A stretch of DNA of 64,000 bases. Origin: Eriocheir sinensis (Eukaryota; Arthropoda; Malacostraca; Decapoda; Varunidae). The DNA lies in NCBI RefSeq assembly GCF_024679095.1, contig NC_066531.1:4046745-4110744 (forward strand). The letters run 5' to 3'. The first letter of the stretch is position 1, and each line of letters begins with the position of its first letter. The position numbers and the translations under genes are program-made. Shown here in pieces: positions 14,569 through 25,013 of the stretch. The notes beneath the pieces were generated by a model. It ran no database searches. It was given only the letters and a program-made list of their open reading frames with translations, and had not been told where the DNA came from.

Positions 14569-14901
14569 AGCCCCGTTCACACTGTGCCGACTCTGGGCCA
14601 CGACAACCCAGCGACTTTTCCATTTGACAAGTTGGTTCCCACGCTCCAAGAAGGGGGGGAGGATTTATAGGGGTCTTGTTGTCTTGCCGACTGTCTGGGA
14701 CATTCGGCCAACTAGTTGCCAGCATGTCGTGCTAACCCTCACGACTCCAGACTCCCGTCACGACGTCGGTGCAGCATTCGGCAACAGTCTCAAGACCTCT
14801 TTTAAGACATGCCCGACCCGTTCACATCAACACCCAAGACCTCGTGTACCCTAGAGTCGTGGGTAGTCGTGGCCCAGAGTCGGCACAGTGTGAACGGGGC
14901 T
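14569..14901 (+). mobile_element. H1 MITE copy 2
   Basis: Ends AGCCCCGTTCACACTG and its complement, flanked by TTA on each side (14566-14568 and 14902-14904). Confidence 0.85.
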
Positions 14902-15019
14902 TTACAGAGACAAACACTCGTGAGCAGTGTCGACTTACGGGGAACTTGTAACATGACCATATTCTCTGAGTTGTCATCAACGGTCTATTCAGGAGGAATT
15001 CCCGAGTGAGTACAAAGTC

Positions 15020-15455
15020 ATTTCATCGATGTTCCCTGATTCTGGTTAGGCACTCATCAGCAAAGGAATTATTTCACCTCTCCGCCATGTGTTGTCCATG
15101 TCTCACTGCCAGAGAGTAAGCAGGAACAACAGGCGACTTGAAGATCCGGATCTTTACCTTTCTCCACTGATATCGACAACGCCATCTACTCGTGCTGAGC
15201 GAATCTATAACATCCCAAGCAACACCAATCCTGTTTTTCAGCGATACATTACCGAGGTATGTAAGATTTTCCAAGATATCAATGTCCTCGCTACAGGCAT
15301 GAATATACTGTACTGATTCAAGTGAGCCCGCTAATATTTGTACCTTGGTCTTGGCTCAGGTGACGTGAAGTCCTATGCATTGCCTTAAATAAAAGCCATC
15401 ACCAGAACCTTCAGCGACTCTGCACAGCGAATCTGAGATAAAATGATGAGTATAA
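15020..15455 (-). pseudogene. LINE reverse transcriptase C-terminal fragment (RTE-like or related)
   Basis: Translation of the minus strand gives, in order, AESLKVLVMAF, AKTKVQILAGSLESVQ, DIDILENLTYLGN and WRKVKIRIFKSPVVPAYSL. These are the post-catalytic and thumb regions of a LINE polyprotein type I recognise as common in decapods. Frame changes and a stop (before AKTKV) show decay. No catalytic YxDD remains. Clade assignment is tentative. Confidence 0.72.
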
Positions 15456-15524
15456 CATGAAGAAACTAGGATAGAGCATCATGAACCAGAAAACAGAAAG
15501 GGTTGAAGATGTTTCTTTGACTGT

Positions 15525-15712
15525 AATGAATAAGAAATGGATTTGGGCAATCTATATCATGTGGAGATCCGATAATGTATGGACAATGAAATTAACATAA
15601 CTGTGCCCAAGAAACTGCAAGAAATGGCAGAGCAGGGAAGGGATAAACTAATATCATTCAGAGATAACTGGAGAACGTTGGGAAAGGGTTTTGGTACACA
15701 GTAAACAAGTAA
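15525..15712 (+). pseudogene. LINE C-terminal fragment
   Basis: The plus strand reads IMWRSDNVWTMKLT, then a stop, then CPRNCKKWQ. This resembles the extreme C-terminus of decapod LINE polyproteins (the RRSDNRWT..VTKWVPR-type region). It is short and broken. Confidence 0.5.
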
Positions 15713-15716
15713 CAAG

Positions 15717-15862
15717 GTATCAGGACACCTCTCCTCCCGAAATTGACCTCTCTTTCGGCCACCTCTTTGGATTCTTTTTTCGGAGCAGCGAGTAGCGGGC
15801 TTTTTTTATTATTGTTTCCTTTTTCTGTGCCCTTGAGCTGTCTCCTTTGTTGTAAAAAAAAA
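15717..15862 (+). mobile_element. LINE-A 3' UTR fragment
   Basis: Near-consensus LINE-A tail from the TATCAGGACACCTCTCCTCC block to CCCTTGAGCTGTCTCC and A9. Confidence 0.82.
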
Positions 15863-15951
15863 GTAATGCTTGATGATTAGTTTGGGACACTAGCACATAA
15901 AAAGGTAATTTCTTATAAAAGATATTCCTTTGAGTGTTGGGCCAGATTGCC

Positions 15952-16162
15952 TTAAGTAGCAGCGACGGGCCAAATTTGTGGCTTTACCGTGTAGCCGCGA
16001 CGGCCAAATTTGTGCCGATATAAACCCCACAAAATATATGATACATAATCTGATCACAAATGCTTTGATATATGAGATGGTTTGTGTGAGGGGTGATTTT
16101 TTTTCATTTTTCTCGCTTGAAGGGACCATTAAAAAACATGATCCCCGCTGCTACCGGGTTAA
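15952..16162 (+). mobile_element. PB1 MITE copy 2
   Basis: Runs TTAA-GTAGCAGCGACGGGCC to GCTGCTACCGGGTTAA. It has a minimal minisatellite (two units). Confidence 0.85.
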
Positions 16163-16398
16163 AGTCAGGGCTATCCCCCATCTGCCACTTGTGCTTCGAA
16201 CATAATGTAGGGCCGCCACGCTACACGCACCAAGCGAAATGTCATGTGTCGGGAGTCCGTGCAACCTTTACTGCTGCGCTGCTTTAAGTCCGAACAGGTC
16301 ATGTTTTGGCCTTTCGGCAGCATTGTTGGTATAGGGCAATTTTGAAGTATGATAAACACAAATACATAATTACAAATGTGTTCGGGGAGGCGCTGCAT

Positions 16399-16400
<2 letters not shown>
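16163..16400. other. Unassigned spacer
   Basis: No recognisable feature. Confidence 0.45.

Positions 16401-16465
<65 letters not shown>
16401..16465. repeat. (GT)n
   Basis: Perfect dinucleotide array. Confidence 0.97.
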
Positions 16466-16467
<2 letters not shown>

Positions 16468-16716
16468 TAGACATTTGACAATTTGTATATATTTTGTTAT
16501 AATTACAGGTGCCTCCATTAAACAGAACCTTAGATTTTTTTCGTCAAGTCTACCAAGCTCTCTTTATGATGATTATTAATGATATAAGTAATAATAACAT
16601 ACAAATGATAAATTGTGAAGGTTGAACGCATGAAACACTAAATTAAGCTCAATAGTGATATCATTTATCTACAATATTTTCCGTTATACCAGAATATATG
16701 TGTTCTTGCTTGAATA

Positions 16717-16972
16717 GGGGCCTTCATGGTGCAGTGGTTAGCACACTCGGCTCACAACCCAGAGAGCCCAGGTTCGATTCCCGGGCGGTGTGGAAAAATT
16801 TGGGCGGCTTTTCCGATACCCTACGCCCCTGTCCACCCAGCAGTGAATGGGTACCAGGTATTAATCGGGGGTTGTGTCTGTTTCCTTCTCCTATAATTTC
16901 TTCCCCTTCTGTCTCTCTTCGGCATATGACCACAGATGTTGCGCCGACTAAACGAAACTTTCCAACTTTTCT
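16717..16972 (+). mobile_element. SINE-2 copy 1 (tRNA-derived)
   Basis: The head is CATGGTGCAGTGGTTAGCAC (box A) with box B GGTTCGATTCCC. The anticodon-loop-like CTCACAA would read CAC (Val). The body ends with GCGCCGACTAAACGAAAC, and a near-identical copy lies at 38827. Confidence 0.83.
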
Positions 16973-17478
16973 TGCTTGAATGTGTTTTCCCTTTTAACCT
17001 AAAGTTGATTTTCAGCTGTTCTGTCTGATGCAACTTTTCTGACTTGGCCTAAGTTTTGTATGCCATTCTCTATGACTTTATTTTAAGGGACGGGTATCGC
17101 TTTTTTAATGAGAAATAGACCAAAATTGAGAATTGAGTTAACCGCACTGAAAAATCAAGTATAGCTTTGGCAACATTTTCACCAAGTTTGAAAGAGATAT
17201 CTAACTTCTAAATACGTCTTTAACGCTTAAAGGGCCGGGGGCGTGGCCAGTTTACGTCGGGCATTTAAGTGTTCTGGTAAAACTTTTTAGATATTTCATC
17301 CACCAACGTATCCAATACTATCCATATCTTACCATCCTCACTCAGTCATCCCTTTCGGTAGCATCTAAATCACCTGTGCCTAACCTCTTCTAATCACTTT
17401 CCTCATGCATGCAGGTAACATCTTACCATATACCTCTTCATTCATAATTATAACACTATAAGGGTTATCATTGTAAAA
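16973..17478. other. Unassigned spacer
   Basis: No recognisable feature. Confidence 0.45.
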
Positions 17479-17676
17479 GAGCCAGGTAGAACACGTAACA
17501 ACGGTTTTAAGTTAGATAAATTCAGATCCTACAAAGACATAGGCAATAATTGGTTTACCAGTAGAGTGGTGGATGAGCAGAACAAACTCGGATGTCATGT
17601 TGTGGGCGCCAATACCATAGATACATTTAAGATGAGGTGGGATAAATTCATGGATAGTGAGGTGAGGTGGGGTTAG
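17479..17676 (+). pseudogene. CR1-like LINE C-terminal 65 codons
   Basis: The frame reads EPGRTRNNGFKLDKFRSYKD, then NNWFTSRVVDEQNKL and ANTIDTFKMRWDKFM up to a stop at 17674-17676. This is the characteristic end of CR1-like LINE polyproteins (the 'RVVDEWN.L....V.A.TIDTFK..LDK' pattern). The 3' UTR is split by the H2 MITE and resumes at 17940 (CAGGAGCTGCCTTGTATAGG). Confidence 0.75.
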
Positions 17677-17681
17677 GCTAA

Positions 17682-17936
17682 AGGGGGTATTACACTGGGC
17701 AAATTTTCCGTAGATCTTCAGTCAAACCACGATTTCCGCTGGCGTGGTTCTCATTTGTTTCTTGTTATTGCTGATGATGATGATGGTGAGTAATACCGTC
17801 GTTCTTCGCTGAAATCTATCTTTGCTTTGGGAGATCGTGGACACGTCAGAAAACCACGGAAATATGAAAACCACGCCAGCGGAAATCGTTGTTTGACTGT
17901 AGATCCACGGAAAATTTGCCCAGTGTAATAGCCCTT
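17682..17936. mobile_element. H2 foldback MITE in a LINE 3' UTR
   Basis: The arms of about 65 bp are inverted and nearly identical, with starts AGGGGGTATTACACTGGGC and AAGGGCTATTACACTGGGC. Both sides are flanked by TAA. The element sits immediately after the CR1-like stop codon, inside the LINE 3' UTR. Confidence 0.85.
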
Positions 17937-18106
17937 TAACAGGAGCTGCCTTGTATAGGTCAACCTGTCTCTTGCAGACTCCGTTCGTTCTTCTTCTTCT
18001 GATTATTATTATTCACTTATGTACCACGCATTCACTTAGCCACCCTTATCTCTATATTTTACAGGACATTCTTCTCTTTTGCTTTCCATGATCCACCAAC
18101 ATTTAG

Positions 18107-18712
18107 GGTAGGCGGTGGCTGAGTGGTAGCGTGATGGACGACGCGGGTTCGAATCCCACGCTACCACCTTGGATTTTTCAGTCACCGCCGAGTGGCTTAA
18201 AACTACCCACCTGCTGTCCTGAAGACCACCCATCAACCCGGACTCTAGACTGCAGCGGTTCTCAAACTATGGGTCGCGACCCAAAGTTGGGTCGCGAGAT
18301 CAATTTTGATGGGTCGCAGGGACACAGGAATCCTGTTAGTTTAGTTTTGTGAAAGAGAAAAGCAGTGCCATGGATCCCACTAGTTTAGTTTTGTGAATGC
18401 GAAGCTGTACGCCTTATTTATGTTTTTGCAAAATAAAATGTATATATCACTGTACATTTTCTTTCTCTTTACTCTGGGTCGCGAAGGATTGAAATGTTCC
18501 AAATAGGGTCGCTCACGAAAATGTTTGAGAACCACTGCTCTAGAGGAAACCGTCCAAGTGAATCAAGAACGAGTTCCGGGGGGCAGCATGAGCCAAGAGA
18601 AGATCGCGCCACTATAAACACCTGCCTGCGCCATTACGGGCTGGGGTCGAAAACCATCGAGGCCACTCAAGCAAGCCTATCGTCGCTATAGGCGTAGACA
18701 TAAAACAAAAAT
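18107..18712 (+). mobile_element. SINE-1 copy b, split by a hAT MITE
   Basis: The SINE head is at 18107-18250 and the tail at 18538-18712, ending A-rich. The break falls in the CTCTAGA motif of the body. Confidence 0.87.
18251..18537. mobile_element. Charlie-like hAT MITE inside SINE-1
   Basis: The left end is CAGCGGTTCTCAAACTATGG (from 18253). The right end is its complement, CAGTGGTTCTCAAAC. These are classical hAT-Charlie termini. Flanks CTCTAGAC and CTCTAGAG form a 7/8-bp target duplication of SINE sequence, with two extra bases at the left. No coding region. Confidence 0.82.
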
Positions 18713-19194
18713 TAGCATTCCACCCCTAATATAACCCTATCCCAACATATGTTTTGCACACGTATAAGTGCTCTCAAGGAGGAGGTGGCTGCTGAAGAGG
18801 AGGGTCTCTCAAAGCTTCAAACATCCGCAGAGGTGCATGCCAAGTCTCCAGTTCCCTCAGTGAGCAGTTTCTCATTATTTCCCTGCACCAACTGCATGTT
18901 CGGATGGTAATATGGAAACCTTTTTTGAAGTCTACTGTTTGTCTTATGAATCAAGTCAATATACTGTCCAAGTACCTTTTATATCCTCTAGACACCTTTT
19001 ACATTTTATATATTCAGCTTCCTTGAACTAACTGAATCGTCTTATGGGGGGAGTTAATCTTTCTTCTTTGTTAAGTATTTGATGATGCATTATTCCAAGT
19101 TCAGAATATGAATATACTTTTGTCTAATGTTCAATGAATATTTCTTAAGGATTATTGATATATTATCTATTTCCCAGTCTGTTTCTGTCACTTA
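18713..19194. other. Unassigned spacer
   Basis: No recognisable feature. Confidence 0.45.
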
Positions 19195-19300
19195 TTCATG
19201 ATTTTTTTCCCAAACGAACTGTTCCATCCACTCATATACGCTGATGACTTAACTCTTTAGGACTAAAGATCTTTTATCAGGAAACATCTTTCAACAGATT

Positions 19301-19543
19301 TTAACCCGTCCGCTGCGATTGCACGGATTTGGCTTTCACTGGTAGCCTAGTAAATTCAGTCCCAGTTCTCTGCCTCTGTGGTGGATAGTGGAGTGTTTCC
19401 CATGTGGTATTGGTGTGCTGGATATCCCCTCCCAAGGTGCAGAACTATACATTTTTCTTCATTGAATTGTAGCAGCCACTTTTTGCTCCACTCCTGTAGC
19501 TTGGTGATGTCTTATTGTAGGAAATCCGCATCCAAGGGGTTAA
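19301..19543 (-). mobile_element. PB3 MITE copy 1 (TTAA-flanked, carries RT-derived sequence)
   Basis: TTAACCC at the left and GGGGTTAA at the right. The site corresponds to the TTAA at 5435-5438 of LINE-A1, so the insertion point is defined. The interior is the reverse complement of copy 2. Confidence 0.86.
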
Positions 19544-19689
19544 AGGCTTCAAGGCTGAACTCTTCACAACACTTAACTTCTCACTTTGCTATTATTTCTG
19601 AATTGGCCAAAATAAACTTTGCGTCACTGAATTATGAAAATATATCAATAATTCCACCTGTCAAGTCAGCACAACATTCCAAACACCTA

Positions 19690-19939
19690 TTAACCCCTTG
19701 GATGCGGATTTCCTACAAGAAGACATCACCAAGCTACAGGAGTGGAACAAAAAGTGGCTGCTACAATTTAGTGAAGAAAAATGTGAGGTCATGCATCTTG
19801 GGAGGGGAAATCCAGCATACCAATACCACATGGGAAACACTCCACTACCCACCACAGAGGCAGAGAAAGACCTGGGACTATATGTTACTAGGCTACCAGT
19901 GAAGGCGAAATCCGTTCCAATCGCAGCGGACGGGTTTAG
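19690..19939 (+). mobile_element. PB3 MITE copy 2, inverted relative to copy 1
   Basis: Starts TTAACCCCTTGGATGCGG and ends CAGCGGACGGGTTTA. The whole interior is open and reads LINE RT sequence: DITKLQEWNKKWLLQF, EKCEVMHLGRGNPAYQY and EAEKDLGLYV, the region just after the catalytic motif of CR1-like RTs. This is not the host LINE-A sequence. Confidence 0.86.
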
Positions 19940-20690
19940 CATTCTTCGACAACGCTTAGCTGTCCCATTCTTACAGTAAAACATATTTGGCCTAACAAAA
20001 TCTTAACTGGAAACTTCATCACACATCTTCTTAGAGTAACTTCCTCGAGGTTAGGCGCATTGTGCTGCCTCCACCAGTTTCTTTACATCTCCCAGGTAGT
20101 ACCCACATAAATAGAAGAACCTTGTCCGCCCTCTTATGGAGTAGTATGCATTTCATGCGTGAGAGTACTCCACACACAGTCCTTTTCGACAGTTGACAGT
20201 CAAAGACTCTTCTCATTTGCCCTCCTCTTACTGACCGTGTCCTATCTCTTAAGTTTCCCCGCAATGTTGTCTCTCTATCTTCTATCGATATTTTCGTGCT
20301 GGCTGCTTTTCTGAACTTGCTAACTACATGCCGCCACCCTTCCTGCGGTCCTGTTGCAAAAGATGTTCTACTCTCATTCATCTCTATACTATCCAAATTC
20401 CGTATGCAAGAGTCAGCCAGTAACTTCATTCTTTCATCCATTTCGCTGGTAAAATATGGAATAGTCTTCCTTTGCCTGTATGTTGTTCTGCCTACAACTT
20501 GAACTTTTCAAGCGGGGAGTATCGAGACACGTCTCCAAATGACGCTGGTGTCTTTGGACTCTCGGGCAATTCGATTTCGGACACTTCTACTGAACACTTT
20601 GTAGGAGCAGCGCCGTTGCGGGCATTTTCTTGTTTCCTGTTTGTTTGTGCCCTTGAACTGTCTCCTTTTCTGTAGAAGAATAAAGATATA

Positions 20691-21182
20691 CATTACTATT
20701 TTTTTATAACCATTTGTATTTATTTTCCATTTTCTGTAAGACATATTTTTTTGACAGTGAGGAGCCAGAAGGTCGTAAAAGGCAACAGCTTATTCATTCA
20801 TCAAGCTCGCTAAAAGGTAGAGTCCATTTATTTCACCCAGGTCCTTTCCAAATGTGGCTACATCCCCAGCCGACTAAGAAAGGACGCTTTTGATCGCCTG
20901 TTGGTGGGCGGTGAATTGAACATCTCCGTCGCCCAATACAGTCGCCTGCTACGAACATATTCATCAAGGCCTGGTCACACGAGCGTTTATTTCGGCAATT
21001 TTATCATCGATTTCGAGAATTTTGCCATCGGCGGCACCGGCAAGTCCAAAACACGGTGTGTGTTCTCGATATGGAGAAAGACGAACATGTGCGTCTTGTA
21101 TTCTCGATACTGAGAACGCTTCACCTTATCCTTCACCTCCTCTTTCCCTTCTGATCCCCTTAATCCTTTTCCCATTCCGCCT

Positions 21183-21184
<2 letters not shown>
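20691..21184. other. Unassigned spacer
   Basis: No supported feature. Confidence 0.45.

Positions 21185-21226
<42 letters not shown>
21185..21226. repeat. (CT)n
   Basis: Dinucleotide array. Confidence 0.96.
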
Positions 21227-21229
<3 letters not shown>

Positions 21230-21776
21230 TTTCAGTGGACTTTATACACCTTTACGTTGTTACTTTTTATGTGTGTGTGAGATCCTCCCCTCCCCCCCCC
21301 CCATATACATGTATGTACCCACAAACAGACGAATACACATAATGTTTCGTAAATAATCCTTATAACCAAAAAATAACAAATTATGAGTAGCCTATTATTT
21401 TTTTCTTTAACAGATCAACGAATAAACAGGAGAACAATGATATGAAAATACGTTCATATTTTATATACACCCCTTCAAAGAATCCCAGGTCACCAAAAGT
21501 GCAGCTGGCGGCAAGACATCAAAGAAGATTTAACTGCCTTGCTAAAGTGAGTGGTTAAGGTGACTGATACCGCTGCGTCGAGCTCACATCGTTTATTGAA
21601 TAGTGGTCAAACCTGAGAGATGGACGTCACATGCGTTACAGTACGGAAACAACGACGCACGATCTCTTCATCATTAATATTATCACGGCAGAGCAAGTAA
21701 ACACTACTAACCGCCATTAACATGTTATAGGCTAGTCATAGAAGTGCACGTCAGGTGAGATATCAGGTAACTTACA
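21227..21776. other. Unassigned spacer
   Basis: No supported feature. Confidence 0.45.
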
Positions 21777-22265
21777 TTAACCCGGTAGCAGCGACGGGCC
21801 AAATTTGTGGCTTTACCGTGTAGCAGCGACGGGCCAAATTTGTGGCTTTCCAAATTTGTGGCTTCCAAATTTGTGGCTTTACCGTGTAGCAGCGACTGGC
21901 CAAATACCGTGTAGCAGCGACGGGCCAAATTTGTGGCTTTACCGTGTAGCAGCGACGGGCCAAATTTGTGGCTTTACCGTGTAGCAGCGATGGGCCAAAT
22001 TTCTGCCATGATATAAACCTCCCAAAATAGATGATGCATAAACTGATCACACATGCGTTGATATATATTATGAAATGGTTTGCGTGTGATGATTCTCATT
22101 AGTTTGCTTACCTAACCTAACCTAACCTAACGTAACCTAACCTAACCCAACCCAACCTAACCTAACCTAACTTAACCTAACCTAACCCAACCCAACCTAA
22201 CCTAACCTAACCTAACCTAACGTAACCTAACCTAAGAAACATGACTCCCGCAGCTTCCAGATTAA
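21777..22265 (+). mobile_element. PB1 MITE copy 3 with telomere-like insert
   Basis: Left TTAACCCGGTAGCAGCG, right degenerate (CTTCCAGATTAA). The minisatellite region shows slippage: AAATTTGTGGCTT occurs three times in quick succession at 21836-21880. A (CCTAA)n array lies near the right end. Confidence 0.86.
22111..22235 (-). repeat. Telomere-type (CCTAA)n / (TTAGG)n array
   Basis: About 25 pentamers of CCTAA with CCCAA, CGTAA and CTTAA variants. TTAGG is the arthropod telomere repeat. The array is interstitial, inside PB1. Confidence 0.95.
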
Positions 22266-22680
22266 GACATATGGCCAGTACAATGAATAAGACTAGTAAA
22301 GCATTCATGATAAGTGGCCAGTACAATCAATATGGCTAGTATGACAATAATAATAATCAATAATACATACGCATTTACGGGTACAAGCGGGCTACTCCTT
22401 CCGGTCGGTCCTGGTGGTAACGGCAGTGTGAACAACGTCGTGTTTCCTCTCTTACCACTACCCTGCTACTGTCCCTTTCTCCTCCCTGCTCAACCCTGCA
22501 CCAGAGAGGCGTCCCGAGTCAGCATTTCTCTCATCCCGCCGCTGCCTCGACACTTTTCCCGTGAACATCTGGCGACACTTCCCCCTCCCACCACCGCTTC
22601 GCTCGACTATCCCGACATTTTTCATAAATTCATATAATCCCAACATACATATCTACCACATTAATCTACCTTTCGCTCTA
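22266..22680. other. Unassigned spacer
   Basis: Slightly C-rich toward 22600. A 107-codon frame at 22314-22637 has no recognisable domain. Confidence 0.45.
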
Positions 22681-22903
22681 AGGGTGGTGTTGCAAGACAC
22701 TTTCGCTTCTCACATCACCAATTTCTAAAAGTCAAAGAGGGGATCAATCGAATTTAATGAGCGTTTTTATAGGTTCACGGTACAGAAGAAGGGTCAAACT
22801 ACCACCAGGGTCATAGAACTACTCCTGGAAATGCCCACAACTCCTACGAAAGCCTTGTCAAATATGTGTTCTAGGGCGGCGAAATGATTTATAATGCGAC
22901 CCT
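22681..22903 (+). mobile_element. TA-type MITE copy 2
   Basis: Ends AGGGTGG and CGACCCT, flanked by TA at 22679-22680 and 22904-22905. The interior matches the copies at 38313 and 40879. Confidence 0.78.
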
Positions 22904-23244
22904 TAATGTTTATACTACTTTTTACAAATCCTTCCTAGTCTCCTCTTACATCGCACGTTATCAAAATCAGAAACTATCATCGAATTCAGGAGGAAATTAT
23001 GTGCGAAAAACATGTTATTCTAAAAAAAATAATTCAATACTGCTGCAAATACAGTAATTATTAAAAAGCGGCATAAACATTCGATGTCATCCTTTGTTAT
23101 CCTTTATTACTACAAACCGTAATTGTTCATTCATTACTCAAATTTATAACTAGTGGACTTCATTCAATTCTGCTCTGCTTCGTCATGGGTTAGAAGTTCC
23201 CCTCATCAGTAAACCAGATGGAACCTTTACCTTTCATCCGAATA
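22904..23244. other. Unassigned spacer
   Basis: AT-rich, nothing recognisable. Confidence 0.45.
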
Positions 23245-23612
23245 GGGGTAGGCGGTGGCTGAGTGGTAGCGTGCTGGGCCCACATTCACCACATGATGGA
23301 CGACGCGGGTTCGAATCCCCACGCTACCACCTCGGATTTTTCAGTCACCGCCGAGTGGCTTAAAACTACCCACATGCTGTCCTGAAGACCACCCATCAAC
23401 CCGGACTCTAGAGGAAACCGTCCAAGTGAATCAAGAACGAGTTCCGGGGGGCAGCATGAGCCAAGAGAAGATGGCGCCACTATAAACACTTGCCTGCGCT
23501 ATGACGGGCTGGGGCCGACAACCATCCAGGCCCCTCAAGAAAAGCCTACCGGCGATATAGGCGTACACGTAAAAAATAAAAAAATAAAAAATAAAATAAA
23601 AAAATAAAAAAG
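23245..23612 (+). mobile_element. SINE-1 copy c
   Basis: Intact head (GGCGGTGGCTGAGTGG, box B GGGTTCGAATCCCC), full body and an (AAAATA)n tail. One of the least damaged copies. Confidence 0.9.
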
Positions 23613-23650
23613 ATATATGATTTTCTTCTAGTTATTTCAAGCGGTGGCGG

Positions 23651-24014
23651 TGGGGAGGCGGTGGCTGAGTCGACAGAGTGACGGCGCCGCGTTCAGGAGG
23701 ACGCGAGTTCAATCCCCGCCCGGTGCCACCAAGCTGGGATATTTCAGCCGCCGCCGAGTGGCTTAAATCTACCCACCACCTATCAACCCGGACTCTAGAT
23801 TCTAGGATTAAAGATGAGCTCCGGGAGGGCAGCATGAGCCAGTGCAAGATGGTGCCACTATAGACACTCGCCTGCGCCAGAACGGGCTGGGCCGACCATC
23901 AGGCCCCACCGGGAAGAAGCCTTGGGCCGACCATCAGGCCCCACCGGGAAGAAGCCTACCGGCGCAATAGGCCGCGACGTAAAAGAAAAAAAAAAAAAAA
24001 AAAAAAAAAAAAAA
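23651..24014 (+). mobile_element. SINE-1 copy d with two internal 35-bp units
   Basis: The head has box B GAGTTCAATCCCC. Near the 3' end the 35-bp motif with CCGACCATCAGGCCCCACCG is present twice (23891-23960). The tail is poly-A. Confidence 0.88.
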
Positions 24015-24271
24015 CAGGAGAATGAGGAGATTTTTCTACCTCCGAAAGTAACCTTCTCTTCTGGCTACTCAATTTTATTTGCTTTTCCAAAAGCAGCTTC
24101 TTAATGAGCATTTTCGTTGTTGCACTTGAGTCCTTTCCTTTATTGTAAAAAAAATACTTGTGTTCCCCAAACTTCCCTAACTTTTACGTCTTTGGAGCTT
24201 CATAAATCTTTACTTGATAGTAATTACATTGTTCTTGATTTTGACTGCTACGGTGGCGTGGGTCATGAGTC

Positions 24272-24496
24272 CAGTCTTACGGTCCAGTACAGCACGTTTG
24301 TAAGCTCCCCAACCAAACACAAAACACGACAAAAAATCCTTGTATAGTGTTTTTTTCTTTTTTTACAGCAGAGGAGTCAGTTCAAGGGGATAAAAAAAGG
24401 TAACAAATGTGAAAAAAAAACACTATACAAGGAATTTTCGTCGTGTTATCTGTTTGGTTGGGGAGCTTACAAACGTGCTGTACTGGACTATAAGAC
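24272..24496. repeat. Inverted repeat, arms about 84 bp, around a LINE-A-like tail
   Basis: Left arm 24272-24355, right arm 24411-24496, with identities such as CAGTACAGCACGTTTGTAAG in both. The spacer (about 24360-24410) resembles the antisense LINE-A 3' end (AGTTCAAGGGGATAAAAAAA). Confidence 0.85.
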
Positions 24497-24826
24497 TTAC
24501 ATGGTCTATTTTTCACTTTTTCTTAAATTATTACCACAATTCTGCTTCTTATTTATCGATGCCAGTGTCAGTGTTATGCTTAAACGAGCGCGTCTGATGT
24601 CCTTGATGCCTCTAATCCAAAGTCCTCCAAATGATTACTTGATTACTGTAGTCTCTCCTAAGCTACCTCCTGCCCATCAACCTGTCATTACCAGTTTTCC
24701 TTCACCACCACAACGGCTTCCCTCAAAGTATTGCCCTTGTCAGTTAATCTAAGTGAAGCCTTCCCATCTAAGCTCCTCCGCAGACAGACCGATCACAACT
24801 TGAAACGATTATGGGATCCTAATCAA
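24497..24826. other. Unassigned spacer
   Basis: A fragment resembling LINE-A is not certain; nothing callable. Confidence 0.4.
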
Positions 24827-25013
24827 CGTTGCCAGATTGTCGTACTCAGCCTCCCATGTTTGCCAATTTCCGACCTCAAAACTGCCTCTTCGACCCCAAT
24901 AACTGCCTGCATATATAGTTATCGTTAAAATGGTTAATTACTGGTGTTTTTGGCAGTAGCTACGGCTCAGGAACCGGTAAATACGAGGCTCTGAGTACGA
25001 TAATCTGGCAACG
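24827..25013. mobile_element. Foldback MITE (CGTTGCCAGATT ends)
   Basis: Ends CGTTGCCAGATTGTCGTACT and its near complement (AGTACGATAATCTGGCAACG). Similarity extends imperfectly inward for about 50 bp. No clear target duplication. Confidence 0.72.

Larger units (their letters stand above)
19195..20685 (+). mobile_element. LINE-A decayed copy hosting two TTAA MITEs
   Basis: Segments 19195-19300, 19544-19689 and 19940-20685 align in order with LINE-A1 from about 5330 to the 3' tail. The catalytic region survives as YADD (about 19239). Numerous substitutions and indels make it non-coding. Confidence 0.85.

Noticed and set aside
19661..19984. 107-codon minus-strand frame through PB3
   Set aside because: It is antisense to the RT-derived frame of PB3 copy 2 and recurs with the MITE.
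22111..22235. A true chromosome end
   Set aside because: Unique and MITE sequence continues on both sides, and the array is only about 125 bp with variants.
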